Shown here: positions 17,140 through 24,889 of the stretch, piece after piece
Numbering within the stretch: the first letter of the stretch is position 1
How the letters are laid out: every line of letters starts with the position of its first letter
From: Flavobacterium sp. ov086
Lineage (GTDB): Bacteria > Bacteroidota > Bacteroidia > Flavobacteriales > Flavobacteriaceae
Assembly: GCF_900187965.1 (NCBI RefSeq)
Contig: NZ_FZNL01000003.1
Span: forward strand, 248,001-312,000
Length of the DNA: 64,000 nucleotides
Direction: 5' to 3'
The notes under the pieces: generated by a model
Databases searched by the model: none
What the model was told of the DNA's origin: nothing
Seen by the model: only the letters and a program-made list of their open reading frames with translations
Program-made: the position numbers and the translations under genes

Positions 17140-18330
17140 ATGACAACAATAACCTCTTCAACTACATTTCAAGACAGAAAAGTAGCCTTAGAAAAACAAC
17201 ATAAAACACTGATTGAGCAAAAAAACGCTCCTCAGGATGAAGCTGGAAACGGTATATACGAGCGCTATAAAAACCCAGTTGTTACAGCAGCTCATGTACC
17301 GTTAAACTGGCGTTTTGATCTGAACGAAAAAACCAATCCGTTTCTACAGGAAAGAATTGGAATGAATGCCGCTTTTAACGCCGGAGCAATGAAATGGAAC
17401 GGAAAATTTTTGCTTGCCGTTCGCGTAGAAGGAATCGACAGAAAATCTTTTTTCGCTATAGCGGAAAGTCCAAATGGCGTAGACAACTTTAAGTTTTGGG
17501 ACAAACCATGTGTCATCCCACAAACCGCAGAACCGGATACAAATGTTTATGACATGCGTTTGATTAATCACGAAGACAGTTGGGTTTACGGAATTTTTTG
17601 TACTGAAAGAAAAGATCCAAAAGCTCCAAAAAGCGATACAAGTTCGGCTGTAGCCAATGCAGGAATCGTACGTTCGAAAGATTTAGTAAACTGGGAAAGA
17701 TTGCCGGATTTAATTTCGAATACAGGTCAACAACGAAATGTAGTTTTACATCCGGAATTCGTAAACGGAAAATATGCTTTATACACACGTCCGCAAGATG
17801 GTTTTATTGATGTTGGATCTGGCGGCGGAATTGGTTTAGGCTATGTTGACGATATGACAAATCCAGTTGTAAAAGACGAGAAAATCATATTCGGAAAACA
17901 ATATCATACCATTTATGAATTGAAAAATGGTCTTGGCCCTGCTCCTATTAAGACAGAAAAAGGCTGGTTGCATCTGGCACATGGAGTTCGTAATACCGCA
18001 GCAGGATTGCGCTACACGCTTTATATGTTTATGACAGATCTTGATGATATTACCAAAGTAACACACGTTCCTGCCGGACATTTTATGGGTCCGGAAGCAA
18101 TTGAAAGAGTTGGCGACGTTTCGAATGTTTTATTCTCAAACGGATGGATTGAAGATACTGACGGAACCGTTTATATCTATTATGCCTCATCAGACACGAG
18201 AATGCACGTTGCAGTTTCGTCTGTAGAAAAATTAGTTGATTATGTTACCAATGCACCATCGGATACTTTTATTTCTGCGGGTTCAGTAAAAACAATCATC
18301 AGCCAAATTGATAAAAACAACACAATTTAA
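17140..18330 (+). CDS. GH130 4-O-beta-mannosyl-glucose phosphorylase
   Basis: Cytoplasmic inverting phosphorylase predicted to convert beta-mannosyl-1,4-glucose plus phosphate into mannose-1-phosphate and glucose. The five-bladed propeller family is marked by RIGMNAAFNAGAMKWNGKFLLAVRVEG (about 72-98), DTNVYDMRLINHED with the candidate general acid D138, VVLHPEFVNGKYALYTRPQDGF and the C-terminal YIYYASSDTRMHVAVS. No signal peptide. The 396-aa length and the N-terminal helical extension fit subfamily GH130_1. It is followed after 6 bases by the 2-epimerase gene, the same partner as in the Bacteroides fragilis mannan pathway, which strongly supports this specificity over mannooligosaccharide phosphorylase. 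Confidence 0.92.
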   Translation: MTTITSSTTFQDRKVALEKQHKTLIEQKNAPQDEAGNGIYERYKNPVVTAAHVPLNWRFDLNEKTNPFLQERIGMNAAFNAGAMKWNGKFLLAVRVEGIDRKSFFAIAESPNGVDNFKFWDKPCVIPQTAEPDTNVYDMRLINHEDSWVYGIFCTERKDPKAPKSDTSSAVANAGIVRSKDLVNWERLPDLISNTGQQRNVVLHPEFVNGKYALYTRPQDGFIDVGSGGGIGLGYVDDMTNPVVKDEKIIFGKQYHTIYELKNGLGPAPIKTEKGWLHLAHGVRNTAAGLRYTLYMFMTDLDDITKVTHVPAGHFMGPEAIERVGDVSNVLFSNGWIEDTDGTVYIYYASSDTRMHVAVSSVEKLVDYVTNAPSDTFISAGSVKTIISQIDKNNTI

Positions 18331-18336
18331 ATCGTC

Positions 18337-19527
18337 GTGCCAACAAAACTAAAGCAACTTAAAGCTGAATTATCGGCCGAACTGGATTCAATTTTAGAAT
18401 ATTGGTCGAAACATACTATCGACACTCGAAATGGCGGTTTTGTTGGTCAAATTGATTTCAACGATCATATTATTGTTAATACCGAAAAAGGTTCTGTATT
18501 AAACGCCAGAATTTTATGGACTTTTTCGTCCAGTTATAAAATCACAAAAAACGAAAGTCATAAAGAAATTGCCAAACGTGCTTTTGAGTTTCTTTCAGAT
18601 TATTTTTACGACGATGAATTTGGAGGTTTATTCTGGAGTATCAATGCTGATAAAACGCCAAAAGATACTAAAAATCAAATTTACGCTTTAGCTTTTGCGA
18701 TCTACGGATTATCTGAATATTACGCTATTTCTAAAGAAGATAAAGCTTTAGAAATAGCCATCAATCTGTATTTAAAAATTCAGGAACACAGTTACGATCC
18801 TGAAAACAAAGGCTATTTTGAAGCTTTGACCCGTAATTGGCAACCTATTGAAGATCTGCGTTTGAGCGATAAAGATGCCAACGAAAAGAAAACCATGAAC
18901 ACGCATTTGCATATTGTTGAAGCGTATGCGAATTTGTTTAAAGCATGGAAAGATAAAAAACTGCAAAGCGATATAATCGAATTATTAGAAACAATCGAAA
19001 AACATTTCATAAATACCGAAACTGGACATTTACGTTTGTTTTTTGATGAAAACTGGATCGAAAAACCAGATGTGATCTCATACGGCCATGATATTGAAGC
19101 AGCGTGGCTTTTACTGCAATGCGCCGAAATTTCTGAAGATGAAAATTTAATCGCCAATTATAAAAAACACGCCATTAAAATGGCCGAAGTTACCCAAGAA
19201 GGTCTGGATTCTGATAGCGGTTTATGGTACGAATTTGATCCTGAAAAGAACGAATTAATTGCCGAAAAACATTGGTGGGTTCAAGCCGAAGCTTTAATTG
19301 GTTTTTATAATGCGTATCAATTAACCGGCGATCAAAAATATCTGGACATCGTTTTTAAAAACTGGAAGTTCATTCAAAAACACATTCTGGACAAACAAAA
19401 CGGAGAATGGTTCTGGGGAATTTATCGCGATAATTCTTTAATAGAAAAAGACAAAGCAGGTTTCTGGAAATGTCCTTATCATAATAGTCGCGCTTGTCTG
19501 GAACTTATTCAAAGAATAAAAGACTAA
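18337..19527 (+). CDS. mannobiose/cellobiose 2-epimerase (AGE family)
   Basis: Cytoplasmic epimerase expected to turn beta-1,4-mannobiose into mannosyl-glucose, the substrate of the preceding phosphorylase. The all-helical (alpha/alpha)6 barrel of the N-acylglucosamine 2-epimerase family is visible through NGGFVGQIDF, GSVLNARILWTFSSSYK, GGLFWSINADKTP, NTHLHIVEAYANL, SYGHDIEAAWLLL, KHWWVQAEALIGF and FWKCPYHNSRACLEL, with the conserved His residues in each. The start is GTG at 18337, six bases after the GH130 stop codon, which keeps the usual N-terminus. 396 aa is normal. Confidence 0.92.
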   Translation: MPTKLKQLKAELSAELDSILEYWSKHTIDTRNGGFVGQIDFNDHIIVNTEKGSVLNARILWTFSSSYKITKNESHKEIAKRAFEFLSDYFYDDEFGGLFWSINADKTPKDTKNQIYALAFAIYGLSEYYAISKEDKALEIAINLYLKIQEHSYDPENKGYFEALTRNWQPIEDLRLSDKDANEKKTMNTHLHIVEAYANLFKAWKDKKLQSDIIELLETIEKHFINTETGHLRLFFDENWIEKPDVISYGHDIEAAWLLLQCAEISEDENLIANYKKHAIKMAEVTQEGLDSDSGLWYEFDPEKNELIAEKHWWVQAEALIGFYNAYQLTGDQKYLDIVFKNWKFIQKHILDKQNGEWFWGIYRDNSLIEKDKAGFWKCPYHNSRACLELIQRIKD

Positions 19528-19577
19528 TTATTTTTATTTCAAAAACTGATTTTTATTGTATTAAAAAAATAATGATT

Positions 19578-20093
19578 ATGAAACGATTTCTTTTTTTTAG
19601 TGTACTATTTCTAACTACAATAGCAAATGCTCAAACCAACTTGATCAAAAATGGTGGATTTGAAAGTGATTTTACAAATTGGCGCGGAGAAGATATTGCT
19701 ACAATTTCTCCTTATGACAAAAAATTTGGACAAAAAAGCGCGGCAATTAATCAATTTGTTGGAGCCGAATGGAAAGCCATCGATCAAATCCTTACAATTC
19801 CTAAAAATACTTTTGCTATAGAATTTAGCATCTGGATCAAGACAGAAAGTATCGAAGAACAGAAAGAAGCTTATAAAGCCGGTGCAATGATTGTTGAATT
19901 TACAGATAATAGCGAAAAGAAAATTAGTTCTGAAAATATTGCAGAAGTAAAAGGAACTACACCTTGGACATTGTATAAAAGAACAATAAATATCCCTGAA
20001 AATACGCAAAAAATAAGAATCATGCTGGCGTTGGCACAAACTAACGGATCAATTTATTTTGATGATGCTAAAGCAATAACAGTTTCTAAATAA
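19578..20093 (+). CDS. small secreted carbohydrate-binding-module protein
   Basis: I place the start at the ATG at 19578 (an ATG two codons upstream is also possible), which gives a clean signal peptide MKRFLFFSVLFLTTIANAQ and 171 aa in total. The mature part is one beta-sandwich resembling CBM4/9-type carbohydrate-binding domains: NLIKNGGFESDFTNWRG at the start, WIKTES, RTINIPENTQKIRIMLALAQ and GSIYFDDAKAI at the end. No catalytic domain is attached. It is 50 bases after the epimerase gene and 8 bases before the second GH26, so it belongs to the operon. It may help the neighbouring mannanase bind polysaccharide. Ligand is untested. Confidence 0.75.
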   Translation: MKRFLFFSVLFLTTIANAQTNLIKNGGFESDFTNWRGEDIATISPYDKKFGQKSAAINQFVGAEWKAIDQILTIPKNTFAIEFSIWIKTESIEEQKEAYKAGAMIVEFTDNSEKKISSENIAEVKGTTPWTLYKRTINIPENTQKIRIMLALAQTNGSIYFDDAKAITVSK

Positions 20094-20101
20094 CACATAA
20101 A

Positions 20102-21346
20102 ATGAAAATTACATTTCTTAAAATAGCATTTATAAGTCTATTAGTTTTGACATTAGCAAGTTGTTCCTCTGATAAAGAAAACAATGAAGAAGTTATAACT
20201 AATCCACCGGCAGAAACGGATCCTTTGACCACTCAAAATGTCACCACATATATGGTCGATGCAAATGCTACAAAAGAAACCGTAGCTTTATTTTATAATT
20301 TAAAAAAGCTCGCCAAAACTAAAGTTGCGATTGGTCAACAAGACGCTTTAAATAATTTTTATCAGGATAATGGCGGAGATTCAGATATTAAGAAAAACAC
20401 AGGTTCTGATCCTGCGCTTTTAGGTTCTGATTTTATATTTATTACTGACAAAAATAATAACAATCAGGCTGATAATTGGTTTTATCAACAAGAACAAAAA
20501 ACAATTAGCGATGTAAAAGCCGCTTACGCGAAAGGTATGATCAATACTTTTTCATGGCATTTGAGAGAACCTAACAAGGAAGATTCCTTTTATGCGGCTG
20601 ATATGACGGCAGATCAAAAAGCAACAGCTTTTAAAAGTATCTTGCCTGGAGGAATAAATCACGAATGGTACAAGAAAAAACTAGACAAAGTTGCCAGTGT
20701 GTTTTTGAATTTAAAAGGTGCAAATGGAGAATTGATTCCGATAATCTTTAGACCTTTTCACGAATTTGATGGAAGTTGGTTTTGGTGGGGTGCTAATTTT
20801 TGTTCTGCCGATGATTACAAAAAAGTATATCAATTTACAGTTGATTATTTAAAAAACACCAAAGGCGTTCACAACATTCTATATGCTTTTTCGCCTGATA
20901 ACTCCTATACAACTGCCGAAAATTACTTAAGTCGATATCCCGGCGATAAATATGTTGATGTTCTTGGAATGGATAATTATGGTGATTTTGATAACCAAGG
21001 TCAAACTGGCGCAACGAAAGCAAATACAAAACTTATAATGATTGGATCTCTTGCAGCTGATAAAGTAAAAATTTCGGCATTGACAGAAACCGGATATCAG
21101 GTTACAGCAACAAAACCTCCCGTTACGGATTGGTTTTCGAATTATCTCTATGGAGCAATAAACAATATTCAGGGATATGATTCTACGATCTCTATTAGCT
21201 ACGTAATGTTCTGGACTAATTCTAAAGATGCCTATTTTGTTCCAAATGGCTCTGTTTCGAATGCTGCAGATTTTAAAACATTTGCAACAAAATCAAAATC
21301 GGCATTATTGAATTCATTGCCGAAGATGTATGAATTGCCGAAGTAA
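20102..21346 (+). CDS. second GH26 endo-beta-1,4-mannanase, lipoprotein
   Basis: Lipoprotein (lipobox LASC, Cys21) with an acidic stretch SSDKENNEE just after the cysteine, typical of surface-exposed lipoproteins. The GH26 catalytic residues are in RPFHEFDGSWFWWG (E221) and ALTETGYQ (E329), with NTFSWHLREP and RYPGDKYVDVLGMDNYGDF as further landmarks. It is clearly divergent from the first GH26 gene in this operon, for example in its longer region before the acid/base, so the two enzymes probably have different cutting modes (surface endo-cleavage versus mannobiose release). Assignment of those roles is inference. Confidence 0.93.
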   Translation: MKITFLKIAFISLLVLTLASCSSDKENNEEVITNPPAETDPLTTQNVTTYMVDANATKETVALFYNLKKLAKTKVAIGQQDALNNFYQDNGGDSDIKKNTGSDPALLGSDFIFITDKNNNNQADNWFYQQEQKTISDVKAAYAKGMINTFSWHLREPNKEDSFYAADMTADQKATAFKSILPGGINHEWYKKKLDKVASVFLNLKGANGELIPIIFRPFHEFDGSWFWWGANFCSADDYKKVYQFTVDYLKNTKGVHNILYAFSPDNSYTTAENYLSRYPGDKYVDVLGMDNYGDFDNQGQTGATKANTKLIMIGSLAADKVKISALTETGYQVTATKPPVTDWFSNYLYGAINNIQGYDSTISISYVMFWTNSKDAYFVPNGSVSNAADFKTFATKSKSALLNSLPKMYELPK

Positions 21347-21361
21347 AAATAAGTCCTGCAT

Positions 21362-21454
21362 GTCTTTGCGAGGAACGAAGCAATCACACTAACAATAAGC
21401 CGATTTGACAGGAAAAAACATTAGAGATAAGATTGCTTCGTTCCTCGCAAAGAC
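21362..21454. repeat. long perfect inverted repeat, TTTGCGAGGAACGAAGC family
   Basis: Perfect 24-bp arms (21362-21385 and 21431-21454), containing GTCTTTGCGAGGAACGAAGC, separated by 45 bases. The sequence type is widespread between genes in Bacteroidota genomes as far as I recall. It lies 15 bases after the second GH26 gene. Confidence 0.8.
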
Positions 21455-21472
21455 GAATAAAACCTTAAAAAA

Positions 21473-21563
21473 CCTAGCCCTGATAGAAGCGGAAATCCTT
21501 TTATCCGCCGCAGCGGATAAAAGATTGAAACGTCCCGAAGCTTCGGGAGCAGGAAATAGCTCG
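21473..21563 (-). repeat. structured intergenic element, branched type (copy 1)
   Basis: Read on the minus strand: an outer GAGCTATTTCCTG pairs with CAGGGCTA, then an inner hairpin TCCCGAAGCTTCGGGA, then a long stem ATCTTTTATCCGC / GCGGATAAAAGGAT. The plan is a three-way junction. The copy at 57191-57273 shares the outer strands and the ATCTTTT / AAAAGGAT core. It may be a non-coding RNA or a mobile palindromic repeat. Confidence 0.6.
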
Positions 21564-21577
21564 TAAAAAAATAACTA

Positions 21578-22864
21578 ATGAAAAACATACTTCTAAAAAC
21601 GCTACTATTTGCTTTGATTTTTTCTACAATCGCTTGTCAGGCGCAGGAAAGAATTACGGTGAAAGGAACACAATTTTACAAAGGCAATAAACCGTACGCA
21701 TACATTGGAACGAATTATTGGTACGGAAGTTTATTGGCTTCGAAAAAAGTGGGCGACCGAAAAAGATTGCTTCGTGAACTGGATTTGATGCAGAAATACG
21801 GAATCGATAACCTTAGAATTTTAGTTGGCGGCGATGGCGGAAAATATGATTTTACCGTTCGTCCGGCATTACAATACGAACAGGGAAAGTATGATGAAGA
21901 TTTGCTTGATGGCTTGGATTTTCTGATCAGTGAAATGAGTAAACGCAAGATGTATGCGGTTTTGTATTTGACCAATAATTGGGAATGGTCGGGCGGAATG
22001 TCACAATATTTAGAATGGAACGGCAAAGGTCCAATTCCGATTCCGAATATTACCCCAAATACGTGGCCACAATTTATGGCTTATACAGAGCAATTTTATA
22101 GCTGTGAGCCTTGCATGAAAGGTTTGGAGAATCATGTGAAGTTTATCATTGGACGAACAAATGCCTATTCGCACAAAAAATACACGGAAGATAACACGAT
22201 TATGGCGTGGCAAGTTGGAAATGAACCAAGACTTTTTACAGTCGAAAATGAGGCGAAATTTACGGTTTGGCTAAATAATATTGTGGATTTAATTGATAGT
22301 TTAGACAAAAACCACTTGATTTCTACAGGTTCTGAAGGGAAAAATAGTTCAAATGATAGCATGGAAATTTTCGAAAGGACGCATCAAAACCCGAAAATTG
22401 ATTATTTGACAATGCACATTTGGCCCAAAAACTGGGGTTGGTTTAAAGCTGATAACGCTGAAAAAACAATACCAACAACGCTGGAAAATGCCGGAAAATA
22501 TATTGACGATCACATCAAAGTTGCCAATAATTTGAAACGCCCTATTATTATTGAAGAATTTGGTTTGGGAAGAGAAAACGAAAGTTTATTATCAACGGCA
22601 GCTGTTGCGAATAGAGATATTTTTTATAATTATATTTTTAACCGTGTTGCTGAAAGCCGTAAAAATAATGGTCCATTGCAAGCGGCAAATTTCTGGGGTT
22701 TTGGTGGAGAAGGAAAAGCGGTTAACACAACTGGAAAATGGAATCCCGGAGATCCTTTAACAACTGATCCTCCGCAAGAACCACAAGGATTGAACTCGGT
22801 TTTTTCTTCGGATAAATCAACATTAGAGATTGTGAAAAAATACAATCAGGAATTGAAAAAATAA
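21578..22864 (+). CDS. GH5 endo-beta-1,4-mannanase (GH5_7-like)
   Basis: Secreted mannanase of 428 aa. The N-terminus ends in STIAC (Cys20, possible lipobox), but the following QAQ could also be a signal peptidase I site, so lipidation is uncertain. GH5_7 landmarks: YIGTNYWYGSLLAS (42-54), NLRILVGGDGG (78-88), VLYLTNNWEWSGGMSQYL (128-145), the acid/base in VGNEPRL (E216), TMHIWPKNWGW (278-288) and the nucleophile in IIEEFGL (E327). It is the last gene of the rightward arm, separated from GH26 by 231 bases of repeats, so it may have its own promoter. Adds a third mannanase to the locus. Confidence 0.92.
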   Translation: MKNILLKTLLFALIFSTIACQAQERITVKGTQFYKGNKPYAYIGTNYWYGSLLASKKVGDRKRLLRELDLMQKYGIDNLRILVGGDGGKYDFTVRPALQYEQGKYDEDLLDGLDFLISEMSKRKMYAVLYLTNNWEWSGGMSQYLEWNGKGPIPIPNITPNTWPQFMAYTEQFYSCEPCMKGLENHVKFIIGRTNAYSHKKYTEDNTIMAWQVGNEPRLFTVENEAKFTVWLNNIVDLIDSLDKNHLISTGSEGKNSSNDSMEIFERTHQNPKIDYLTMHIWPKNWGWFKADNAEKTIPTTLENAGKYIDDHIKVANNLKRPIIIEEFGLGRENESLLSTAAVANRDIFYNYIFNRVAESRKNNGPLQAANFWGFGGEGKAVNTTGKWNPGDPLTTDPPQEPQGLNSVFSSDKSTLEIVKKYNQELKK

Positions 22865-22882
22865 TTTTAACATACATGACAT

Positions 22883-22902
22883 AGATGCACTGCTGTGCGT
22901 CT
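22883..22902. repeat. short hairpin, AGATGCAC family
   Basis: Arms AGATGCAC / GTGCGTCT around TGCT, followed by CTACAGTC, as at 1502-1521. Confidence 0.65.
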
Positions 22903-22977
22903 CTACAGTCAATGTCTTTAAATTAAGGGGGAATCTATAAAATCACTTAACAGTTTAATCAAGAAAGTAATTAGAAA

Positions 22978-23086
22978 AATCCGCTTTTATCAGCGTTTTC
23001 GCTTTAGCGAATCAGTAAAATCAGCGTCTAATTTTGACGCGGATAAAACAGATTTACTTCGTAAAAACGCGGATAAAAACGGATTT
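22978..23086. repeat. long-armed inverted repeat after the GH5_7 gene
   Basis: Left arm AAATCCGCTTTTATCAGCG and right arm CGCGGATAAAAACGGATTT pair with a few mismatches. Inside is a smaller hairpin TTCGCTTTAGCGAA (about 22999-23012). The 294-base gap 22865-23158 holds only this and the hairpin at 22883. Confidence 0.6.
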
Positions 23087-23158
23087 GATTTGCAATAATT
23101 TTATTTTCTAAAAGCTTAACTTAATGACATTACCCTACGGTATATGTGTATAAAAATT

Positions 23159-24115
23159 TTATGCTAATATTTTTTCAATTGCATTCAATTCATCATGTGT
23201 AAATTCCAAACTTTGCAAACAATCAATATTATTATTTAACTGTCTCACGGAACTTGCACCAATTAAAACCGATGTAATTCGTTTGTCTTTTTGAAGCCAC
23301 GCCAAAGCCATTTGTGCTAAAGATTGATTACGATTTTGCGCAATTTCATTCAGTTGAACTAATTTCTGGATTCTTTCAGAAGTAACCTCATCTTCTTTTA
23401 AATGTCCGTTTGGATTATGTGCTCTTGAATTCTCCGGAATACCGTTTAGATATTTATCGGTTAAAAGTCCTTGTGCCAAAGGCGAAAACGCAATACAGCC
23501 TACTCCTTTTTCTTCGAGAACATCCAGTAAACCATTTTCAACCCAACGTTCCAGCATCGAATATTTTGCTTGGTGAATCAAACAAGGTGTTCCTAATTGT
23601 TTTAAAACATCAACCGCAACACGAGTTTGTTCTGCCGAATAATTACTGATTCCAACATACAAAGCTTTTCCGCTTCTTACCGCATAATCTAAAGCCTGCA
23701 TCGTTTCTTCAATGGGCGTTTCAGGATCCGGGCGATGCGAATAAAATATATCTACATAATCAACTTTCATCCTTTTCAAACTCTGATCTAAACTCGACAA
23801 TAAATATTTACGGGAACCCCAATCGCCATAAGGTCCGTCCCACATGGTGTAACCGGCTTTGGTCGAAATAATGATTTCATCACGCAAATTTCCCTGAAAA
23901 TTATGCCACAGAATTTTACCAAAATTAGTCTCTGCAGAACCCGGAACCGGTCCGTAATTATTAGCAAGATCATAATGCGTAATTCCTTTATCAAAAGCTT
24001 CTACAGCGATACATTCTGCATTATCAAAATTATCAACTGAGCCGAAATTGTGCCATAATCCTAAAGAAATTTCAGGTAATAATAACCCGCTTTTTCCACA
24101 TCTGTTATATTTCAT
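23159..24115 (-). CDS. aldo/keto reductase (YghZ / glyceraldehyde-3-phosphate reductase-like)
   Basis: NADPH-dependent oxidoreductase with the AKR barrel. The catalytic tetrad is visible: D49 in HYDLANNYG, Y54, K86 in STKAG and H127 in YSHRPD. GPYGDWGSRKYLLSSLDQSLKRM is typical of the AKR14/YghZ group, as is the length of about 320-350 aa. Cytoplasmic. It is encoded opposite to GH5_7 and has no evident tie to mannan breakdown, although aldehyde or ketose reduction could be linked to sugar metabolism. Specificity cannot be told from sequence. Confidence 0.88.
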   Translation of the reverse strand: MKYNRCGKSGLLLPEISLGLWHNFGSVDNFDNAECIAVEAFDKGITHYDLANNYGPVPGSAETNFGKILWHNFQGNLRDEIIISTKAGYTMWDGPYGDWGSRKYLLSSLDQSLKRMKVDYVDIFYSHRPDPETPIEETMQALDYAVRSGKALYVGISNYSAEQTRVAVDVLKQLGTPCLIHQAKYSMLERWVENGLLDVLEEKGVGCIAFSPLAQGLLTDKYLNGIPENSRAHNPNGHLKEDEVTSERIQKLVQLNEIAQNRNQSLAQMALAWLQKDKRITSVLIGASSVRQLNNNIDCLQSLEFTHDELNAIEKILA

Positions 24116-24203
24116 TTTTTTGATTTAATGGTTGGAAGATTAATAGGTTTTAAAGGTAAAAACAATCCTAATTAATTAAAATCAAATTACCCTTTAATTT
24201 TTG

Positions 24204-24211
24204 TAAATTTG
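24204..24211 (+). promoter_or_regulatory. candidate -7 box (TAAATTTG) of the DUF433/DUF5615 pair
   Basis: TAAATTTG matches the Bacteroidota -7 consensus TAnnTTTG and lies 16 bases before the DUF433 start codon. No clear -33 TTG is at the expected spacing. Confidence 0.5.
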
Positions 24212-24227
24212 TTTAAATAATAAAATT

Positions 24228-24458
24228 ATGGAAAATAACTGGCAAAATTTAATTTCAATTAATCCGGATATCAGATTTGGCAAACCTGTTATTTCCGGAA
24301 CTAGAATTTGTGTTGCAGATATTCTTTCATGGCTTTCTACAGGAATGTCTTTTGACGAAATAATTGAAGACTTTCCTGAATTAAAGAAAGAGCATATTCT
24401 TGCTGCATTGGCTTTTGCTGCAAATAGAGAAAATATTACCAAAATAATTGCAGCGTAA
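24228..24458 (+). CDS. DUF433 protein, probable antitoxin
   Basis: A 76-aa protein of the DUF433 family: NPDIRFGKPVISGTRICVADILSWLSTGMSFDEIIEDFPEL followed by a helix HILAALAFAANREN. This fold is a winged-helix/VapB-like DNA-binding unit usually encoded in front of a DUF5615 protein. Its stop codon overlaps the next start by one base (TAATG), which implies translational coupling. Probable antitoxin and autoregulator. Confidence 0.9.
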   Translation: MENNWQNLISINPDIRFGKPVISGTRICVADILSWLSTGMSFDEIIEDFPELKKEHILAALAFAANRENITKIIAA

Positions 24459-24793
24459 TGAAATTACTTTTGGATGCAAATATCTCATGGAGAATAATTA
24501 AACTTATCGCAAATAATTTTTCAGATTGCTTGCATTCTAATGAAATCAAAGTAGCTCAACCTGCAAAAGATATTGAAATCTGGGAATTCGCCAAGCAAAA
24601 TAATTTTACAATACTTACTCATGATGACGATTTTGAAAAATTGTTACTTTTAAAAGGAGCACCTCCAAAAGTTATTATTTTAAAAACTTTCAATAAAAAC
24701 ACTAAGCAAATTGCTGAACTTCTAATTTCAAAGAAAGAAATTATAGAATCTTTTATTTCTAATGATCAATTAATGATTTTAGAAATTTATTAA
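24458..24793 (+). CDS. DUF5615 PIN-like protein, probable toxin
   Basis: The 111-aa protein starts MKLLLDANISWR and contains IWEFAKQNNFTILTHDDDFEKL, the DUF5615 (PIN-like, Mut7-C-related) pattern. The acidic residues D6, and those in THDDDF, are in the positions of the metal-binding residues of PIN nucleases. With the preceding DUF433 gene it forms a typical two-gene toxin-antitoxin-like module. RNase activity has not been shown for most members, so toxicity is inference from family and layout. Confidence 0.87.
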   Translation: MKLLLDANISWRIIKLIANNFSDCLHSNEIKVAQPAKDIEIWEFAKQNNFTILTHDDDFEKLLLLKGAPPKVIILKTFNKNTKQIAELLISKKEIIESFISNDQLMILEIY

Positions 24794-24801
24794 AAATAAA
24801 T

Positions 24802-24850
24802 CGCCACGAATTCACAAATTTTCAAACAATTAATTCGTGAATTCGTGGCG
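24802..24850. repeat. inverted repeat, CCACGAATTC family
   Basis: Left arm CGCCACGAATTCAC faces GTGAATTCGTGGCG, with AAATT/AATT extensions, in a compact hairpin of about 49 bases. It lies between two convergent genes (DUF5615 and GH3) and could act as a bidirectional terminator. Confidence 0.75.
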
Positions 24851-24889
24851 AAAAAAAATTGGCGTCTTTGTGTCTTTGTGGCAAAAACT

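Noticed and set aside
16817..17143. 108-codon frame on the plus strand within the MelB-type carrier gene
   Set aside because: Shadow of the carrier gene in another frame, with no family signature.
21362..21454. terminal inverted repeats of an insertion sequence
   Set aside because: Only 45 bases lie between the arms and there is no transposase gene anywhere in the window.
21473..21563. integron attC site or group II intron fragment
   Set aside because: The outer stem resembles a recombination site in shape, but there is no integrase, no cassette array and no R-box core; intron domain V motifs were not seen.
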